Below are positions 53,858 through 62,858 of a stretch of 64,000 nt of DNA, in pieces (the first letter of the stretch is position 1; every line of letters begins with the position of its first letter). A model generated the notes under the pieces. It was not told the origin of the DNA, did not search any database, and worked only from the letters and a program-made list of their open reading frames with translations. Made by a program: the position numbers and the translations under genes. Origin of the DNA: an uncultured Paracoccaceae bacterium (GTDB lineage: Bacteria > Pseudomonadota > Alphaproteobacteria > Rhodobacterales > Rhodobacteraceae); NCBI GenBank assembly GCA_947502145.1, contig CANMYO010000004.1, forward strand, positions 124,001 through 188,000. The letters run 5' to 3'.

Positions 53858-54442
53858 ATGGGTCAAGACGTAGCATTCGCCTGTGAATGCGGCCAAATTC
53901 ACGGGTTGCTGACGGACATTTCCGAAAAGACCGGAACCGGGCTGGTCTGTCATTGTTCGCAATGCCGGGCAGCGGAGGTCTATCTGGATCAGGAAGACCC
54001 AAAAGAGGACGGTGTGGCGATTTTTCAGACCACGCTGGACCATGTGAATTTCATCGCCGGTGCGGACAAGATGTATGCCTTCAGCTTTGACAAGGACCGG
54101 CTGGTGCATTGGTACGCCAGCTGCTGCAAGTCACCGCTGTTCAATACCATGTCCGAACCCAAGACCGGTTTTGTCAGCGTCATGGTTGACCGGTTGAGCG
54201 ATACCAGCGCATTGGGCCGAATCCGCGCCATGCTGTATGTTGATGACGGCACCGGGAAGCAGAAACACGAAGGTCTGCGGCATGTCATTGCGGCAGGCAT
54301 GAAGCGGTCCGCAAAAATGCGACTGACCAAAAAGTGGAAGCGCAACGATTTCTTTGGCAAATCGGGCAAGCCGATCACCCGCGTTCATGTGCTGTCGGAG
54401 ATCGAAAAGCGGCATTTGCCGCTGGAACGCAAGCTGGATTAG
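53858..54442 (+). CDS. DUF6151 / GFA-like zinc protein
   Basis: A 194-residue cytosolic protein. Cysteine motifs resemble the glutathione-dependent formaldehyde-activating (GFA) zinc fold: ACECG near residue 9, CHCSQC near 32-37 and ASCCKSP near 88. The rest, including a basic C-terminal half (KRSAKMRLTKKWKRNDFFG), fits DUF6151. The reaction is unknown. GAGG precedes the ATG at 53858; the frame is open 39 bases further upstream. The stop overlaps the convergent hydrolase by four bases. Confidence 0.72.
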   Translation: MGQDVAFACECGQIHGLLTDISEKTGTGLVCHCSQCRAAEVYLDQEDPKEDGVAIFQTTLDHVNFIAGADKMYAFSFDKDRLVHWYASCCKSPLFNTMSEPKTGFVSVMVDRLSDTSALGRIRAMLYVDDGTGKQKHEGLRHVIAAGMKRSAKMRLTKKWKRNDFFGKSGKPITRVHVLSEIEKRHLPLERKLD

Positions 54443-55152
54443 CGCAGCATCAATGGCTGGCGCATCCAGTCATGCAGCACAATTGTTGTGGCGACCGGGT
54501 CTTCCAATGTGGGCAGATGCCCGGCCCCGGCGATCACCTCCAGTTTGGCATAGGGGATCATTTCAGCCATGAATTCATGCCGTTTGACGGGCAGAAATGT
54601 ATCTTCCTGTCCGCAGACGACAACGGCAGGACAGGTCACTTTGCGCAGGGTGCTTTGCTGATCACGACGGCGCTGGGTGGCGCGCGCCTGACGCACATAT
54701 GCCTCTGACCCGTTGGCATAGGCCATATCGGTCACAAGCGTGGTGATTGGCGCGCGGCTTGGTCCCGGGGCCAGCCAGTCGGGGTTCATTTCCTGCGCGA
54801 TCACGTCATTGAACCGCCCAGAGCGGGCCGCGACAATCAGCGGTTCCCGGGCCGAGGCCTGTTCGGGCGTATCAGAAAGCGCAGAGGCGCTGATCAGCGC
54901 GATGCGGGTCACACGTTCAGGGGCGCGGCGCAGAATTTCCAGCGCAACCGCCCCGCCCATCGACATGCCGGCAAGGGCAAATTTGGCCGGCGCCCATCCC
55001 AGGATCTGGCTGGCGACCTCTTCCATGCGTTCGCCCTGCGTCGTTGGCGCGAACATGACCGGAAATTCGGGAGAGAGCGCCTCGATCTGGGGTCCGAAAG
55101 CGCGCGCATCACAAAGCATCGGCGGCACAAGAACCAGGGGTTCAATGGTCAT
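54439..55152 (-). CDS. Alpha/beta hydrolase
   Basis: A 237-residue cytosolic hydrolase. Nucleophile elbow GMSMGG, acid in GQEDTFLP and His in AGAGHLPTLE, in the order of the alpha/beta-hydrolase fold. Homologs include esterases and 3-oxoadipate enol-lactonase-like proteins; the substrate is open. ATG at 55152 was preferred because it begins the first strand (MTIEPLVLVPPMLCD); the frame remains open 18 bases upstream. No operon partner. Confidence 0.8.
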   Translation of the reverse strand: MTIEPLVLVPPMLCDARAFGPQIEALSPEFPVMFAPTTQGERMEEVASQILGWAPAKFALAGMSMGGAVALEILRRAPERVTRIALISASALSDTPEQASAREPLIVAARSGRFNDVIAQEMNPDWLAPGPSRAPITTLVTDMAYANGSEAYVRQARATQRRRDQQSTLRKVTCPAVVVCGQEDTFLPVKRHEFMAEMIPYAKLEVIAGAGHLPTLEDPVATTIVLHDWMRQPLMLR

Positions 55153-55335
55153 AATATCATATTGGCCCAATAGGTGTTTCCGGCCACTTTGACGTGGCGC
55201 GCACCGACCCGCAAGGGTGCGCGATCCGCCGTGTGACGCTAATTGCCACTAACCGGTCAGGGGGCGGTGATCAAGCCGCGGATCACCGTGCCAAGGCGGC
55301 GGCCACAGCCCGCCCCTGTCCCGATTGAGATGTGG

Positions 55336-56103
55336 CTAGGGGCCGGTCCGGGCGGCGTCCAGAACATCCTCGATCGCGGTTTCGATCAGTTTGAGGCAAC
55401 GATCATCGGAGAACCGGTGATCGGCCCCGTCTACAAGCGTGAGGCGCATATCGGGGCTTTCGCCATGGTCCAGCAACCGCAGCGCCACAGACATGTCAAC
55501 GTCGGCATCTGCCGTGCCTTGCAGGCTGCGCACCGGGAATGGCAGCGCCAGCGGATCACGCAGGACCAGCCGATCGCGACCTTCGGAAATCATCCGCTGC
55601 GTGATGATGTAAGGCTCGCCGTAGTCAGAGGGCAGCGCCACCTGCCCGTCTTGCGCCAAAGTGCGGCGCTGATCGGCGTCAAAGCCCGCCCACATGCTGT
55701 CTTCGGTGAAATCGGGGGCGGCCGCAATGGTCACAAGGCCCGCCACGCGGGCTGGCATGGCGCGGGCCACCAGCAGGGAAATCCAGCCGCCCATGCTGGA
55801 CCCGACCAGCACCACCGGCCCGGCCAAAAGGCCCAATGCGGCACAGGCGTCTTCGAACCAGTCGCCAATTGCGCCATCGGTAAAGGCCCCGTCGCTTTCG
55901 CCGTGGCCGGAATAATCAAACCGCAGAAAGGCGCGCCCAGACTTGCGGGCCCAGTCTTCGAGATAGACTGCCTTGGTGCCGCCCATGTCGGATTTGAGCC
56001 CGCCAAGGAAGACCACCGCCGGGCCGGTGCCGTCGGTGAGGTGATAAGCGATACGGCGCCCCTGGGGCGTCACGAGGGTCGGGGTGTCGTCTGATAGCGT
56101 CAT
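55336..56103 (-). CDS. Alpha/beta hydrolase, ABHD10-like
   Basis: A 255-residue hydrolase with nucleophile elbow VGSSMGGWISLL, a catalytic Asp near GTADADVDM and a terminal His in VDGADHRFSDDR. The opening (GRRIAYHLTDGTGPAVVFLG) and LRFDYSGHGESDG resemble the ABHD10/palmitoyl-protein thioesterase-like group. The substrate is unknown. It stands 183 bases upstream of the other hydrolase in the same direction. The gap holds an 8-bp stem (55198-55205 with 55216-55223) but no T-run. Confidence 0.8.
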   Translation of the reverse strand: MTLSDDTPTLVTPQGRRIAYHLTDGTGPAVVFLGGLKSDMGGTKAVYLEDWARKSGRAFLRFDYSGHGESDGAFTDGAIGDWFEDACAALGLLAGPVVLVGSSMGGWISLLVARAMPARVAGLVTIAAAPDFTEDSMWAGFDADQRRTLAQDGQVALPSDYGEPYIITQRMISEGRDRLVLRDPLALPFPVRSLQGTADADVDMSVALRLLDHGESPDMRLTLVDGADHRFSDDRCLKLIETAIEDVLDAARTGP

Positions 56104-56153
56104 GCGCGCAGGGCATCACAGCGCGGGCGCAATCGCAAGTGGTCGCGGGCAGA

Positions 56154-56399
56154 TCAACCGCCGATGTAGACGCTTTTCCGGGGGCGATAGAAAACCTTCT
56201 GGTTATGCAGGCGGCCCAGCAAGTCTTCGGTTGCGGATTGGTCGGCCTCGATCACCTTGATGGATTCCAGATGCGCCGGATTTTCATCCGACAAGGCCCG
56301 CCGCATCGCGCAAAGCTCGCGTCCGTGGGCCCGCAGAGATTCCTCGATCAGCTCAACGTCGCTGATCGACAGTTCAAAATTCCGGTTATAATTGGCCAT
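56154..56399 (-). CDS. Small conserved hypothetical protein
   Basis: An 81-residue soluble protein, mainly helical and acidic in the middle (FELSISDVELIEESLRAH), with a short basic end (FYRPRKSVYIGG). A single Cys lies in RELCAMRR. It is familiar as a small Rhodobacteraceae hypothetical; function unknown. ATG at 56399 follows AAAGGA at good spacing, although the frame is open further upstream. It lies 50 bases from the start of the ABHD10-like gene and could be co-transcribed with it. Confidence 0.65.
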   Translation of the reverse strand: MANYNRNFELSISDVELIEESLRAHGRELCAMRRALSDENPAHLESIKVIEADQSATEDLLGRLHNQKVFYRPRKSVYIGG

Positions 56400-56503
56400 G
56401 GACGGTCCTTTCAGGGCGAGGCAGCATGTTTCCCATAGGAAACATGTCGTATTTAGCCCCTCAGCCGTCGCGGTCAATGTATAATTGAGATTGCGCTGGC
56501 CTG

Positions 56504-57085
56504 TTATTGCCGTTCTGCGACCCAGACCCCGGCCACATCATCGGTCTGGCCGCCGCCACGGGCGGTTCCTTCGATCACGCCAATGCTGAACTGTGCGCGA
56601 TTGCCGCCAAATGCGCCAACGGCCTCTGCATTCACGGTGCGATTGCCGGCGCCGAAATTGACCTGCCCATCAACGTCAGCGGTGACCTGAATGTCATTGT
56701 TGCGCCGGACCCGCCCGTTGCTGATGGTCAGACGGCCAGAGGTCCGGTTTTCGTCCAATGTATAGAAGTTGCCCGCGCTGCCGCTGAACCGGTTGCTGGC
56801 GAAGTTGGTGTTCAGCTGCATGGTGCCGATCACGCCTTCGATCTCGCGGGAGTCGGTGGCCAGAATGAGCAACCCGTCATAGCGGGCATTGCCGCTGGTG
56901 GGCAGATTACGCGCGGCGGTCTGATCCACTCTATCGGCGCGGCTTTCCAGCGCGCTCAGCTTTTGTTCGGCCTGCGCGAAGTTGGAAAAGGCAAAGGCAT
57001 TGGCCGAACCGTTGCCGCCGCCGCTGCCACCGCAGGCAGTTGTCAACACAAGGGCAGCAATGGTCAGGGGGATGGAAAATTTCAT
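56504..57085 (-). CDS. TbpB-like beta-barrel lipoprotein
   Basis: A 193-residue predicted lipoprotein: signal sequence with lipobox LTTAC near residue 19, then a Gly/Ser linker. The C-terminal half (GRLTISNGRVRRNN, GQVNFG and VGAFGGNRAQFSIGVIEG) follows the pattern of the eight-stranded barrel of transferrin-binding protein B and related surface lipoproteins. Here it is a single short barrel, unlike the two-lobed TbpB, so iron piracy should not be assumed. It is divergent from thrS. Confidence 0.72.
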   Translation of the reverse strand: MKFSIPLTIAALVLTTACGGSGGGNGSANAFAFSNFAQAEQKLSALESRADRVDQTAARNLPTSGNARYDGLLILATDSREIEGVIGTMQLNTNFASNRFSGSAGNFYTLDENRTSGRLTISNGRVRRNNDIQVTADVDGQVNFGAGNRTVNAEAVGAFGGNRAQFSIGVIEGTARGGGQTDDVAGVWVAERQ

Positions 57086-57262
57086 GACGTACAAAGTCCT
57101 TAACTCTTACGATTCTGTTGTGATCTTGGAACACGAACAACCACTGATTGCAATGCGGCGGCGGAGCCATTGACAGCACCAGCGCAGGCCGCGAAAAGGG
57201 CCATTCACATAACCCGCAACCGGGCGTTCCGTGGGCGCCAAACTGACGAGGAGCATCGGCCA

Positions 57263-59257
57263 ATGCGCCAGATTTCCCTTACCTTCCCCGATGGCAATGT
57301 GCGCGAATTTGCAGCAGGTATCACCGCTGCCGAAGTCGCTGCCGACATCTCATCATCGCTGAAAAAGAAAGCCATCTCTGCGACGGTCAATGGCCAGCAT
57401 TGGGATTTGCAGTGGCCAATTGACGCGGATGCACAGATTGCCATCAACACGATGAAGGACGAGGAACCGGCGCTGGAACTTGTCCGTCATGACCTGGCGC
57501 ATATCATGGCGCGCGCCGTGCAGGAGATCTGGCCGGACGTGCAGGTGACAATCGGGCCGGTGATCAAGGATGGCTGGTATTATGACTTTGACCGGGCTGA
57601 ACCCTTTGTGCCCGAAGACCTCGCGCTGATCGAAAAGAAGATGAAGGAGATCATCAACAAGCGCGATCCCGTCCGCACCGAAATCTGGGCGCGCGAAAAG
57701 GCGATTGCCTATTATCAAGAGCGCAACGAGCCCTACAAGGTTGAGCTGATCGAGAGCATCCCCGGTGATGAGCCGCTGCGCATGTATTGGCATGGCGATT
57801 GGCAGGACCTGTGCCGCGGACCGCATTTGCAGCATACCGGTCAGGTGCCGGGTGATTGTTTCAAGCTGATGTCGATTGCCGGTGCCTACTGGCGTGGCGA
57901 CAGCAACCGCGCGATGCTGCAGCGGATCTATGGTGCCGCCTTTACCAACAAGGAAGGCCTGAAGGCCCACATGCACCGGCTGGAAGAGGCCGCCAAACGC
58001 GACCATCGCAAGCTGGGCCGCGAGATGGGCCTTTTCCATATGCAGGAGGAGGCGCCCGGTCAGGTGTTCTGGCACCCCAATGGCTGGACGATCTACACGA
58101 CCTTGCAGGATTTCATCCGGCGCAAGCAGCGCGCGGGCGGCTATGTTGAGGTCAACACGCCGCAGGTGGTGGATCGCAAGCTGTGGGAGGCCTCGGGCCA
58201 TTGGGAAAAGTTTCAGGAAAGCATGTTCATCGTTGAGGTCGACGAAAGCCGGACCGAGGACGGGGACAATGCGCAGGACTTTGACGAGCGGATCAACGAT
58301 CCCAAGCATACCCGGGTCAATGCGCTGAAACCGATGAACTGCCCCTGCCACGTGCAGATTTTCAATCAAGGTCTGAAGTCCTATCGCGACCTGCCGCTGC
58401 GCATGGCCGAATTCGGGTCCTGCGCGCGATACGAACCGTCAGGCGCGCTGCATGGGATCATGCGGGTGCGTGGCTTTACCCAGGATGATGGACATATCTT
58501 TTGCCGCGAAGACCAGATTGAAAGCGAAACGGCGGTCTATATCGACTTTCTGTCGTCGATCTATCGCGACCTGGGCTTTGATGCCTTCAAGGTGAAGTTC
58601 TCGGACCGGCCGGCCAAGCGCGCGGGGACAGATGAAACCTGGGACAAGGCCGAAAAAGCGCTGCTGGCGGCAACCCGCGCGGCGGGGATCGAACCGGAGC
58701 TGAACCCCGGCGAAGGGGCGTTTTACGGCCCCAAGCTGGAATTCGTGCTGACCGATGCGATTGGCCGCGACTGGCAATGCGGCACGCATCAGGTGGACTT
58801 TGTCCTGCCGGAACGTCTGGGTGCGGATTACATCGGCGAGGATGGCAACAAGCACCGCCCCGTCATGCTGCACCGGGCGACACTGGGGTCGTTTGAACGG
58901 TTTATTGGTATTCTGATCGAGGAACACGCCGGCAAGCTGCCGTTCTGGCTGGCCCCGCGTCAGGTGGTTGTTGCCTCGATCGTGTCGGATGCGGACGATT
59001 ACGTGCATGAGGTCGTCGCGGCGCTGCAGGCCAAGGGCGTGCGGGCAGAGGCCGACACCCGCAATGAGAAGATCAACTACAAGGTGCGCGAGCACAGCCT
59101 GGGCAAGGTGCCGGTGATCCTGGCAATCGGTGCGCGCGAGGTCGAGGAACGCAGTGTGAGCGTGCGGCGGCTTGGCGAAAACCGAACGTCTGTAACATCG
59201 TTAGATGAAATTGTTGCAAACCTTGCCGTCGAAGCGACACCGCCAGACCTTTTGTAA
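57263..59257 (+). CDS. thrS: Threonyl-tRNA synthetase
   Basis: A 664-residue class II synthetase. Domains in order: TGS (1-62, [16 protein letters not shown]), editing/SAD domain ([18 protein letters not shown] and GPHLQHTG), catalytic core ([15 protein letters not shown] with a zinc Cys, [20 protein letters not shown] motif 2) and the HGTP anticodon-binding domain ([18 protein letters not shown]). The frame is open 31 codons upstream, but ATG at 57263 gives the TGS start and follows GAGGAG. A strong terminator lies just after the stop. Confidence 0.97.
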   Translation: MRQISLTFPDGNVREFAAGITAAEVAADISSSLKKKAISATVNGQHWDLQWPIDADAQIAINTMKDEEPALELVRHDLAHIMARAVQEIWPDVQVTIGPVIKDGWYYDFDRAEPFVPEDLALIEKKMKEIINKRDPVRTEIWAREKAIAYYQERNEPYKVELIESIPGDEPLRMYWHGDWQDLCRGPHLQHTGQVPGDCFKLMSIAGAYWRGDSNRAMLQRIYGAAFTNKEGLKAHMHRLEEAAKRDHRKLGREMGLFHMQEEAPGQVFWHPNGWTIYTTLQDFIRRKQRAGGYVEVNTPQVVDRKLWEASGHWEKFQESMFIVEVDESRTEDGDNAQDFDERINDPKHTRVNALKPMNCPCHVQIFNQGLKSYRDLPLRMAEFGSCARYEPSGALHGIMRVRGFTQDDGHIFCREDQIESETAVYIDFLSSIYRDLGFDAFKVKFSDRPAKRAGTDETWDKAEKALLAATRAAGIEPELNPGEGAFYGPKLEFVLTDAIGRDWQCGTHQVDFVLPERLGADYIGEDGNKHRPVMLHRATLGSFERFIGILIEEHAGKLPFWLAPRQVVVASIVSDADDYVHEVVAALQAKGVRAEADTRNEKINYKVREHSLGKVPVILAIGAREVEERSVSVRRLGENRTSVTSLDEIVANLAVEATPPDLL

Positions 59258-59281
59258 CAATTATCACCCTGCGATTGAAAC

Positions 59282-59316
59282 AAACCCGCCGTTATTCCGG
59301 CGGGTTTGTTTGTTTC
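59282..59316 (+). terminator. Rho-independent terminator after thrS
   Basis: A perfect 10-bp stem (AAACCCGCCG at 59282-59291 with 59298-59307), a six-base loop and GTTTGTTTC. It starts 24 bases past the thrS stop and isolates the downstream RiPP operon. Confidence 0.88.
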
Positions 59317-59495
59317 GGCCCGAAATTGCCTGTGACAGGCGGTCGCAGGCGGGGATCGGCTCAAAACCTGCTCACGGAAACGCGACCCACGGGTCTGTGA
59401 ATGGATTGTTAGTCATGGCCCGGCCTAAGGTCTGCTCATCGCCGATCTGCGGTGAGACTGAAACAACTGTTAACTCGACCCAAAAGGAAAATCAC

Positions 59496-59798
59496 ATGTC
59501 CAAGATGACCAACACTCTGATCGTTGCTTCTGCTGTTGCTACTGCCATTGCCGGCGTTGCAACTTCGGCTGCTGCTGAAGGTGACGAAAAGTGCTACGGC
59601 GTTTCGCTGGCTGGCGAAAATGACTGTGCCGCTGGCCCAGGCACAACCTGCGCCGGTACATCTTCTGTTGATTACCAAGGCAACGCATGGACACTGGTCC
59701 CTGCCGGTACATGCGCAACCATGGAACTGCCAGCACAGGCTGACGGCTCTGCCCGCATGGGTTCGCTGGAAGCCCTGGAGCGTGACCTGCCAGCATAA
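59496..59798 (+). CDS. bufA1: DUF2282 RiPP precursor (bufferin, BufA1 type)
   Basis: A 100-residue precursor peptide. Residues 1-27 form a Sec signal ([22 protein letters not shown]). The core has four cysteines, C33, C44, C52 and C73, in EKCYGV, NDCAAG, TTCAGT and GTCATM, and the block [16 protein letters not shown] is the DUF2282 hallmark. A charged C-terminal tail ([15 protein letters not shown]) may be the recognition element for the maturation enzymes. In known bufferins some core cysteines become thiooxazoles and the peptide binds copper in the periplasm; here that is inference. AAGGAAA gives a strong ribosome-binding site at ATG 59496. Confidence 0.9.
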   Translation: MSKMTNTLIVASAVATAIAGVATSAAAEGDEKCYGVSLAGENDCAAGPGTTCAGTSSVDYQGNAWTLVPAGTCATMELPAQADGSARMGSLEALERDLPA

Positions 59799-59826
59799 GC
59801 GACATTCGCTTAACGAAAATTGTGTT

Positions 59827-59850
59827 AGGGTGGGCTATGGCTCACCCTTT
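59827..59850 (+). terminator. Stem-loop between bufA1 and the modification genes
   Basis: A 9-bp stem with one G-U pair (59827-59835 with 59840-59848) and a TATG loop, ending in TTT. It lies 28 bases after the precursor stop. The T-run is short, so partial termination or 3'-end protection is likely, giving more precursor than enzyme. Confidence 0.55.
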
Positions 59851-59879
59851 CGCACCCATCCCAGACCCAGGGTCCTCCC

Positions 59880-60731
59880 ATGTTTGACGCAACGCTTCAT
59901 ACGCTGCCGCACAAACCCGGCGTCGGCTACAAACCCCAACATTACAGTGACATAACCGCGCGCCCCGGCCCGCTTGGCTGGCTTGAAATCCACGCGGAGA
60001 ACTACATGGGGGACGGTGGGCGCCCGCTGGCACAACTGCGCCATCTGTCTGAACACTTCCCGATCTCGGTCCATGGCGTTGGCCTGTCCATTGGTGGCGA
60101 AGGCCGCCTGGACCCCGATCATCTGACCCGGTTGAAGCATCTTGTCGGCTGGCTGAACCCGGCCAGCTTTTCCGAACATCTGGCCTGGTCGACCCATGAC
60201 AGCCATTTCCTGAACGATTTGCTGCCCCTGCCCTATAACGCGGCGACCGTGACCCGTGTTGCGGACCATATCGACGAGGTGCAGACGGCATTGGGCCGCA
60301 AGATGCTGCTTGAAAACCCGTCGTCCTATCTGGCCTTTGCCGAAAGCGACATGAGCGAGACGGATTTCCTGAAAGAGGTGGTTGCCCGCACCGGATGTGG
60401 CCTGCTGCTGGATGTGAACAATGTCTTTGTCAGTGCCACGAACCTGGGCTTTACGCCGCAGGGATATATTGACGCCTTTCCGCTGGAACAGGTCGGCGAA
60501 ATTCATCTGGGGGGCCATGATGAAGACCAGGATGACGACGGTGCCCCGCTGCTGATCGACAGCCATGGGCGCGAAGTCGCGGATCCGGTCTGGGCGTTGC
60601 TTGAGTATACGCTGGACCGCTCTGGCGCGAAGCCGCTGCTGATCGAGTGGGATACCGACGTGCCCGAATGGCCGGTGCTTGCCGCCGAGATCGCACGCGC
60701 CGCCGGAGCGCTGAACGCGGTGCCGGCATGA
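59880..60731 (+). CDS. bufB: DUF692 multinuclear non-heme iron oxidase (MNIO), BufB type
   Basis: A 283-residue TIM-barrel enzyme that, with its DUF2063 partner, oxidises cysteines of the precursor. Likely iron ligands are visible: E37-I-H39 and E40 in EIHAENYM, H65 in SVHGVGL, E99-H100 in SEHLAW, E145 in LENPSSYL, D178/N181 in [12 protein letters not shown]209 in IHLGGH, D227/H229 in LIDSHG and E256/D258 in EWDTD. The family also contains MbnB (methanobactin) and TglH. Its position after a DUF2282 gene and before DUF2063 defines it as BufB. ATGA overlap couples it to bufC. Confidence 0.93.
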   Translation: MFDATLHTLPHKPGVGYKPQHYSDITARPGPLGWLEIHAENYMGDGGRPLAQLRHLSEHFPISVHGVGLSIGGEGRLDPDHLTRLKHLVGWLNPASFSEHLAWSTHDSHFLNDLLPLPYNAATVTRVADHIDEVQTALGRKMLLENPSSYLAFAESDMSETDFLKEVVARTGCGLLLDVNNVFVSATNLGFTPQGYIDAFPLEQVGEIHLGGHDEDQDDDGAPLLIDSHGREVADPVWALLEYTLDRSGAKPLLIEWDTDVPEWPVLAAEIARAAGALNAVPA

Positions 60732-61465
60732 CCGTCAGCCAAAAGGACTTTACCGCCGGGATCCTTGATCCAACGCGGCCCGCACCCGAGGGGCTTCTGG
60801 ATGGCAAGGGCGCGCAGACCAGCAAGCGGTTTGATGTCTACCGCAACAACGTCGCCGTCAGCCTGACGGATGCGTTGGTCGCGGCCTTTCCGGTGATCTA
60901 CAAGCTGGTCGGGGATGAATTTTTCCGTGCGATGGCCGGTGTTTACCTGCGCACGCATCTGCCCGACACTGCGCTGATGATGTATTACGGCGATAAGATG
61001 CCGCAGTTCCTCAAGCGGTTTCCGCCAGCGCAATCCCTGGCCTACTTGCCCGATGTGGCGCGGCTGGAAATCGCCCTGCGCGAAAGCTATCACGCGGGCG
61101 ATGCGACGCCGGTTTCCGCGGACGTGCTGGGAACATTGGCCCCGGAGGCGCTGATGGCGGCCCGGATCAGCCTGTCGCCAGCACTGCGCATCGTGCGGTC
61201 ATCGCATCCGATCTTTGGCATCTGGCAAAGCAACATGATCGCGGACGCCCCGGCGCTGGTCAAACGCGCCGAAAACGTCCTTGTCACACGGCCGCAATTT
61301 GACCCGACACCGCATTTGATTTCGGATGCGGATGCGGACTTTATCACAGCGCTCCAACGTGGTCATGCGCTTGGCGTTGCCATGTCCAAGGCCGGACAAG
61401 GCTTTGATCTTGGTGCGCTTCTTGGTCTCCTGCTGCGGCAGGGGGCGATGACCCATATCTCTTGA
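60728..61465 (+). CDS. bufC: DUF2063 RiPP partner protein, BufC type
   Basis: A 245-residue protein whose N-terminal half is the DUF2063 domain: [17 protein letters not shown] (residues 34-50) and [18 protein letters not shown] are the family signature. In MNIO systems this partner presents the precursor to the DUF692 enzyme. The C-terminal half ([17 protein letters not shown]) is also typical. ATG at 60728 overlaps the bufB stop (ATGA); the frame is open further upstream but lies inside bufB. It is followed by the DoxX gene after 13 bases. Confidence 0.92.
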   Translation: MTVSQKDFTAGILDPTRPAPEGLLDGKGAQTSKRFDVYRNNVAVSLTDALVAAFPVIYKLVGDEFFRAMAGVYLRTHLPDTALMMYYGDKMPQFLKRFPPAQSLAYLPDVARLEIALRESYHAGDATPVSADVLGTLAPEALMAARISLSPALRIVRSSHPIFGIWQSNMIADAPALVKRAENVLVTRPQFDPTPHLISDADADFITALQRGHALGVAMSKAGQGFDLGALLGLLLRQGAMTHIS

Positions 61466-61478
61466 AAGGCCCCTCTCC

Positions 61479-62021
61479 ATGATTGCAATCTATGATCGCG
61501 CCGCCGCTGGCTTGTCCCGCACTGGCGACAACATTCTGCCCCTTGCGGCGCGTCTGGTTTTTGCAGGGGTGCTGTTCGTCTATTACTGGAATTCCGGCCT
61601 GACCAAGTTGGACGGCTTTGGTCTTTCCTCTGGCGCATATGTGCAGATCTTCCCGAAAGCGATGGAGGCGGTCGGCTATGACACTTCGCAGTTGTCACTG
61701 TTTCACACGCTGGTTGTGCTGGCCGGCACATTGGCAGAGTTCATCCTGCCGGTGCTGATCGTGATCGGGTTCCTGACCCGGTTTGCAGCACTTGGCATGA
61801 TCGGCTTTGTGGTGGTGCAATCCCTGACCGACCTTTTTGGCCATGGCGGCATTGCCCATGAGGGAACCTTGGGCGCGTGGTTTGACCGCATGCCCGATGC
61901 ACTGATCCTGGATCAGCGGGCGTTCTGGATCCTGGCGTTGCTGGTGCTGGTCTTTAAAGGCGCGGGATGGCTTTCGGTTGATCGCCTGCTTAATGCGCGC
62001 GTGGCTGATCGGGCTGCCTAG
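61479..62021 (+). CDS. bufD: DoxX-family membrane protein, BufD type
   Basis: A 180-residue inner-membrane protein with four helices. The DoxX signature is clear: ARLVFAGVLFVYYWNSGLTKL near residue 24 and the second pair AEFILPVLIVIGFLTRFAALG. DoxX proteins are common last members of bufferin operons; a redox or quinone-linked role is suspected but unproven. It lies 13 bases after bufC, so it is co-transcribed. The last 32 bases overlap the convergent membrane gene at 61990. Confidence 0.87.
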   Translation: MIAIYDRAAAGLSRTGDNILPLAARLVFAGVLFVYYWNSGLTKLDGFGLSSGAYVQIFPKAMEAVGYDTSQLSLFHTLVVLAGTLAEFILPVLIVIGFLTRFAALGMIGFVVVQSLTDLFGHGGIAHEGTLGAWFDRMPDALILDQRAFWILALLVLVFKGAGWLSVDRLLNARVADRAA

Positions 62022-62355
62022 AGGCGATCGCAAGGACGCCACCCAGCCCGACAAAGCCAATCGGGAACATGGTCCCCACGTTAAAGCCAAAGGCGGCGTA
62101 AAACGCCGCCGCTGACAGCAGCATGGCAATGCCACCCCAAAGCGCGCGATCCTTGGCCATGGCCCCACCGGCAATCGCCAGCAGCGGCGCTATGAAGCTC
62201 GCAAAGCGGATAAATGCCGGATTTTCAAAAAGATCGAAGGCATCGGCCAGTTCGGGCGCGCGGGCGGCAAGCTCTGTCGCGCCATAGCCGAACAGGCCAA
62301 CAATAATCCCAATCAGGCCGCCGATCAGGCCCAGAACAGAAGCTGCATTTCTCAT
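61990..62355 (-). CDS. Small membrane protein, hypothetical
   Basis: A 121-residue protein with four hydrophobic helices: residues 6-22 (Gly/Ile-rich), 52-66, 73-90 and 94-110. The loop between helices 1 and 2 is polar and Glu/Asp-rich (ATELAARAPELADAFDLFEN). The pattern resembles DUF4064-like proteins, which is only a loose resemblance. Convergent with bufD with a 32-base overlap. It is followed upstream on the same strand by nothing obvious in its operon. Function unknown. Confidence 0.6.
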   Translation of the reverse strand: MRNAASVLGLIGGLIGIIVGLFGYGATELAARAPELADAFDLFENPAFIRFASFIAPLLAIAGGAMAKDRALWGGIAMLLSAAAFYAAFGFNVGTMFPIGFVGLGGVLAIASRQPDQPRAH

Positions 62356-62379
62356 GATGTCGATATAGGGGTGGCGCGG

Positions 62380-62706
62380 TCAGGTTCCAAGGAACTTTGA
62401 CTGAACGTCAGCTTTCCAGCCCTGCGTCAGCCCCTCTGCATCAATCACCGGGCGCTTGAGAAGTGTCGGGTGGGCCTGCAGCAAGTCTTTGACAGGCATG
62501 GCTTTTTCCGCATCCGACAGGGACCGCCAGGTTGCTGAGGCGCGGTTGACCGCCGCCGCCCCGAAGGCGGCGATGATGCGGTTGAGATCTGCCGTCGGCA
62601 GGCCGTCATCGCGCACATCGATGACCTCTGGGTCATGGCCCGCTGCGCGCAGGGATTTCAGCGCCTTGCGACAGGTATCGCAGGATTTCAGCCCAAAAAA
62701 TCTCAT
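62380..62706 (-). CDS. ArsC/Spx-family thioredoxin-fold protein (first copy)
   Basis: A 108-residue protein of the ArsC/Spx/MgsR superfamily with CxxC at residues 9-12 (GLKSCDTCRKAL). The conserved C-terminal RPVIDAEG carries the Arg of the family. A CxxC active site fits Spx-like or uncharacterised reductases better than classical arsenate reductase, which has a single active Cys. AGAGG lies before the ATG at 62706. No arsenic genes are nearby. A related gene lies 0.8 kb away at 63496. Confidence 0.82.
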   Translation of the reverse strand: MRFFGLKSCDTCRKALKSLRAAGHDPEVIDVRDDGLPTADLNRIIAAFGAAAVNRASATWRSLSDAEKAMPVKDLLQAHPTLLKRPVIDAEGLTQGWKADVQSKFLGT

Positions 62707-62858
62707 TCTGCCTCTTCTTTCAGCACATGCGGCAATGTGTCGCGAATCAACGAAGGTGTCATTTGCCTTTTGCAAAAATGTCCTAAACTTTAGATCAGAA
62801 GGCCAGTACTCGTCCGTTTTGACGGCGCTGAAGACCTGGCGCAATGGAGGAAAAGGAC

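Noticed and set aside
55198-55223. Hairpin as terminator of the ABHD10-like gene
   Set aside because: An 8-bp stem exists but it is 113 bases from the stop and has no T-run on the relevant strand.
57353-58369. A 338-codon open frame on the minus strand
   Set aside because: Antisense to thrS, which is complete with all class II motifs.
62380-62706. Arsenate reductase of an ars operon
   Set aside because: The active site is CxxC, Spx-like, and no arsenic transporter or regulator is present.
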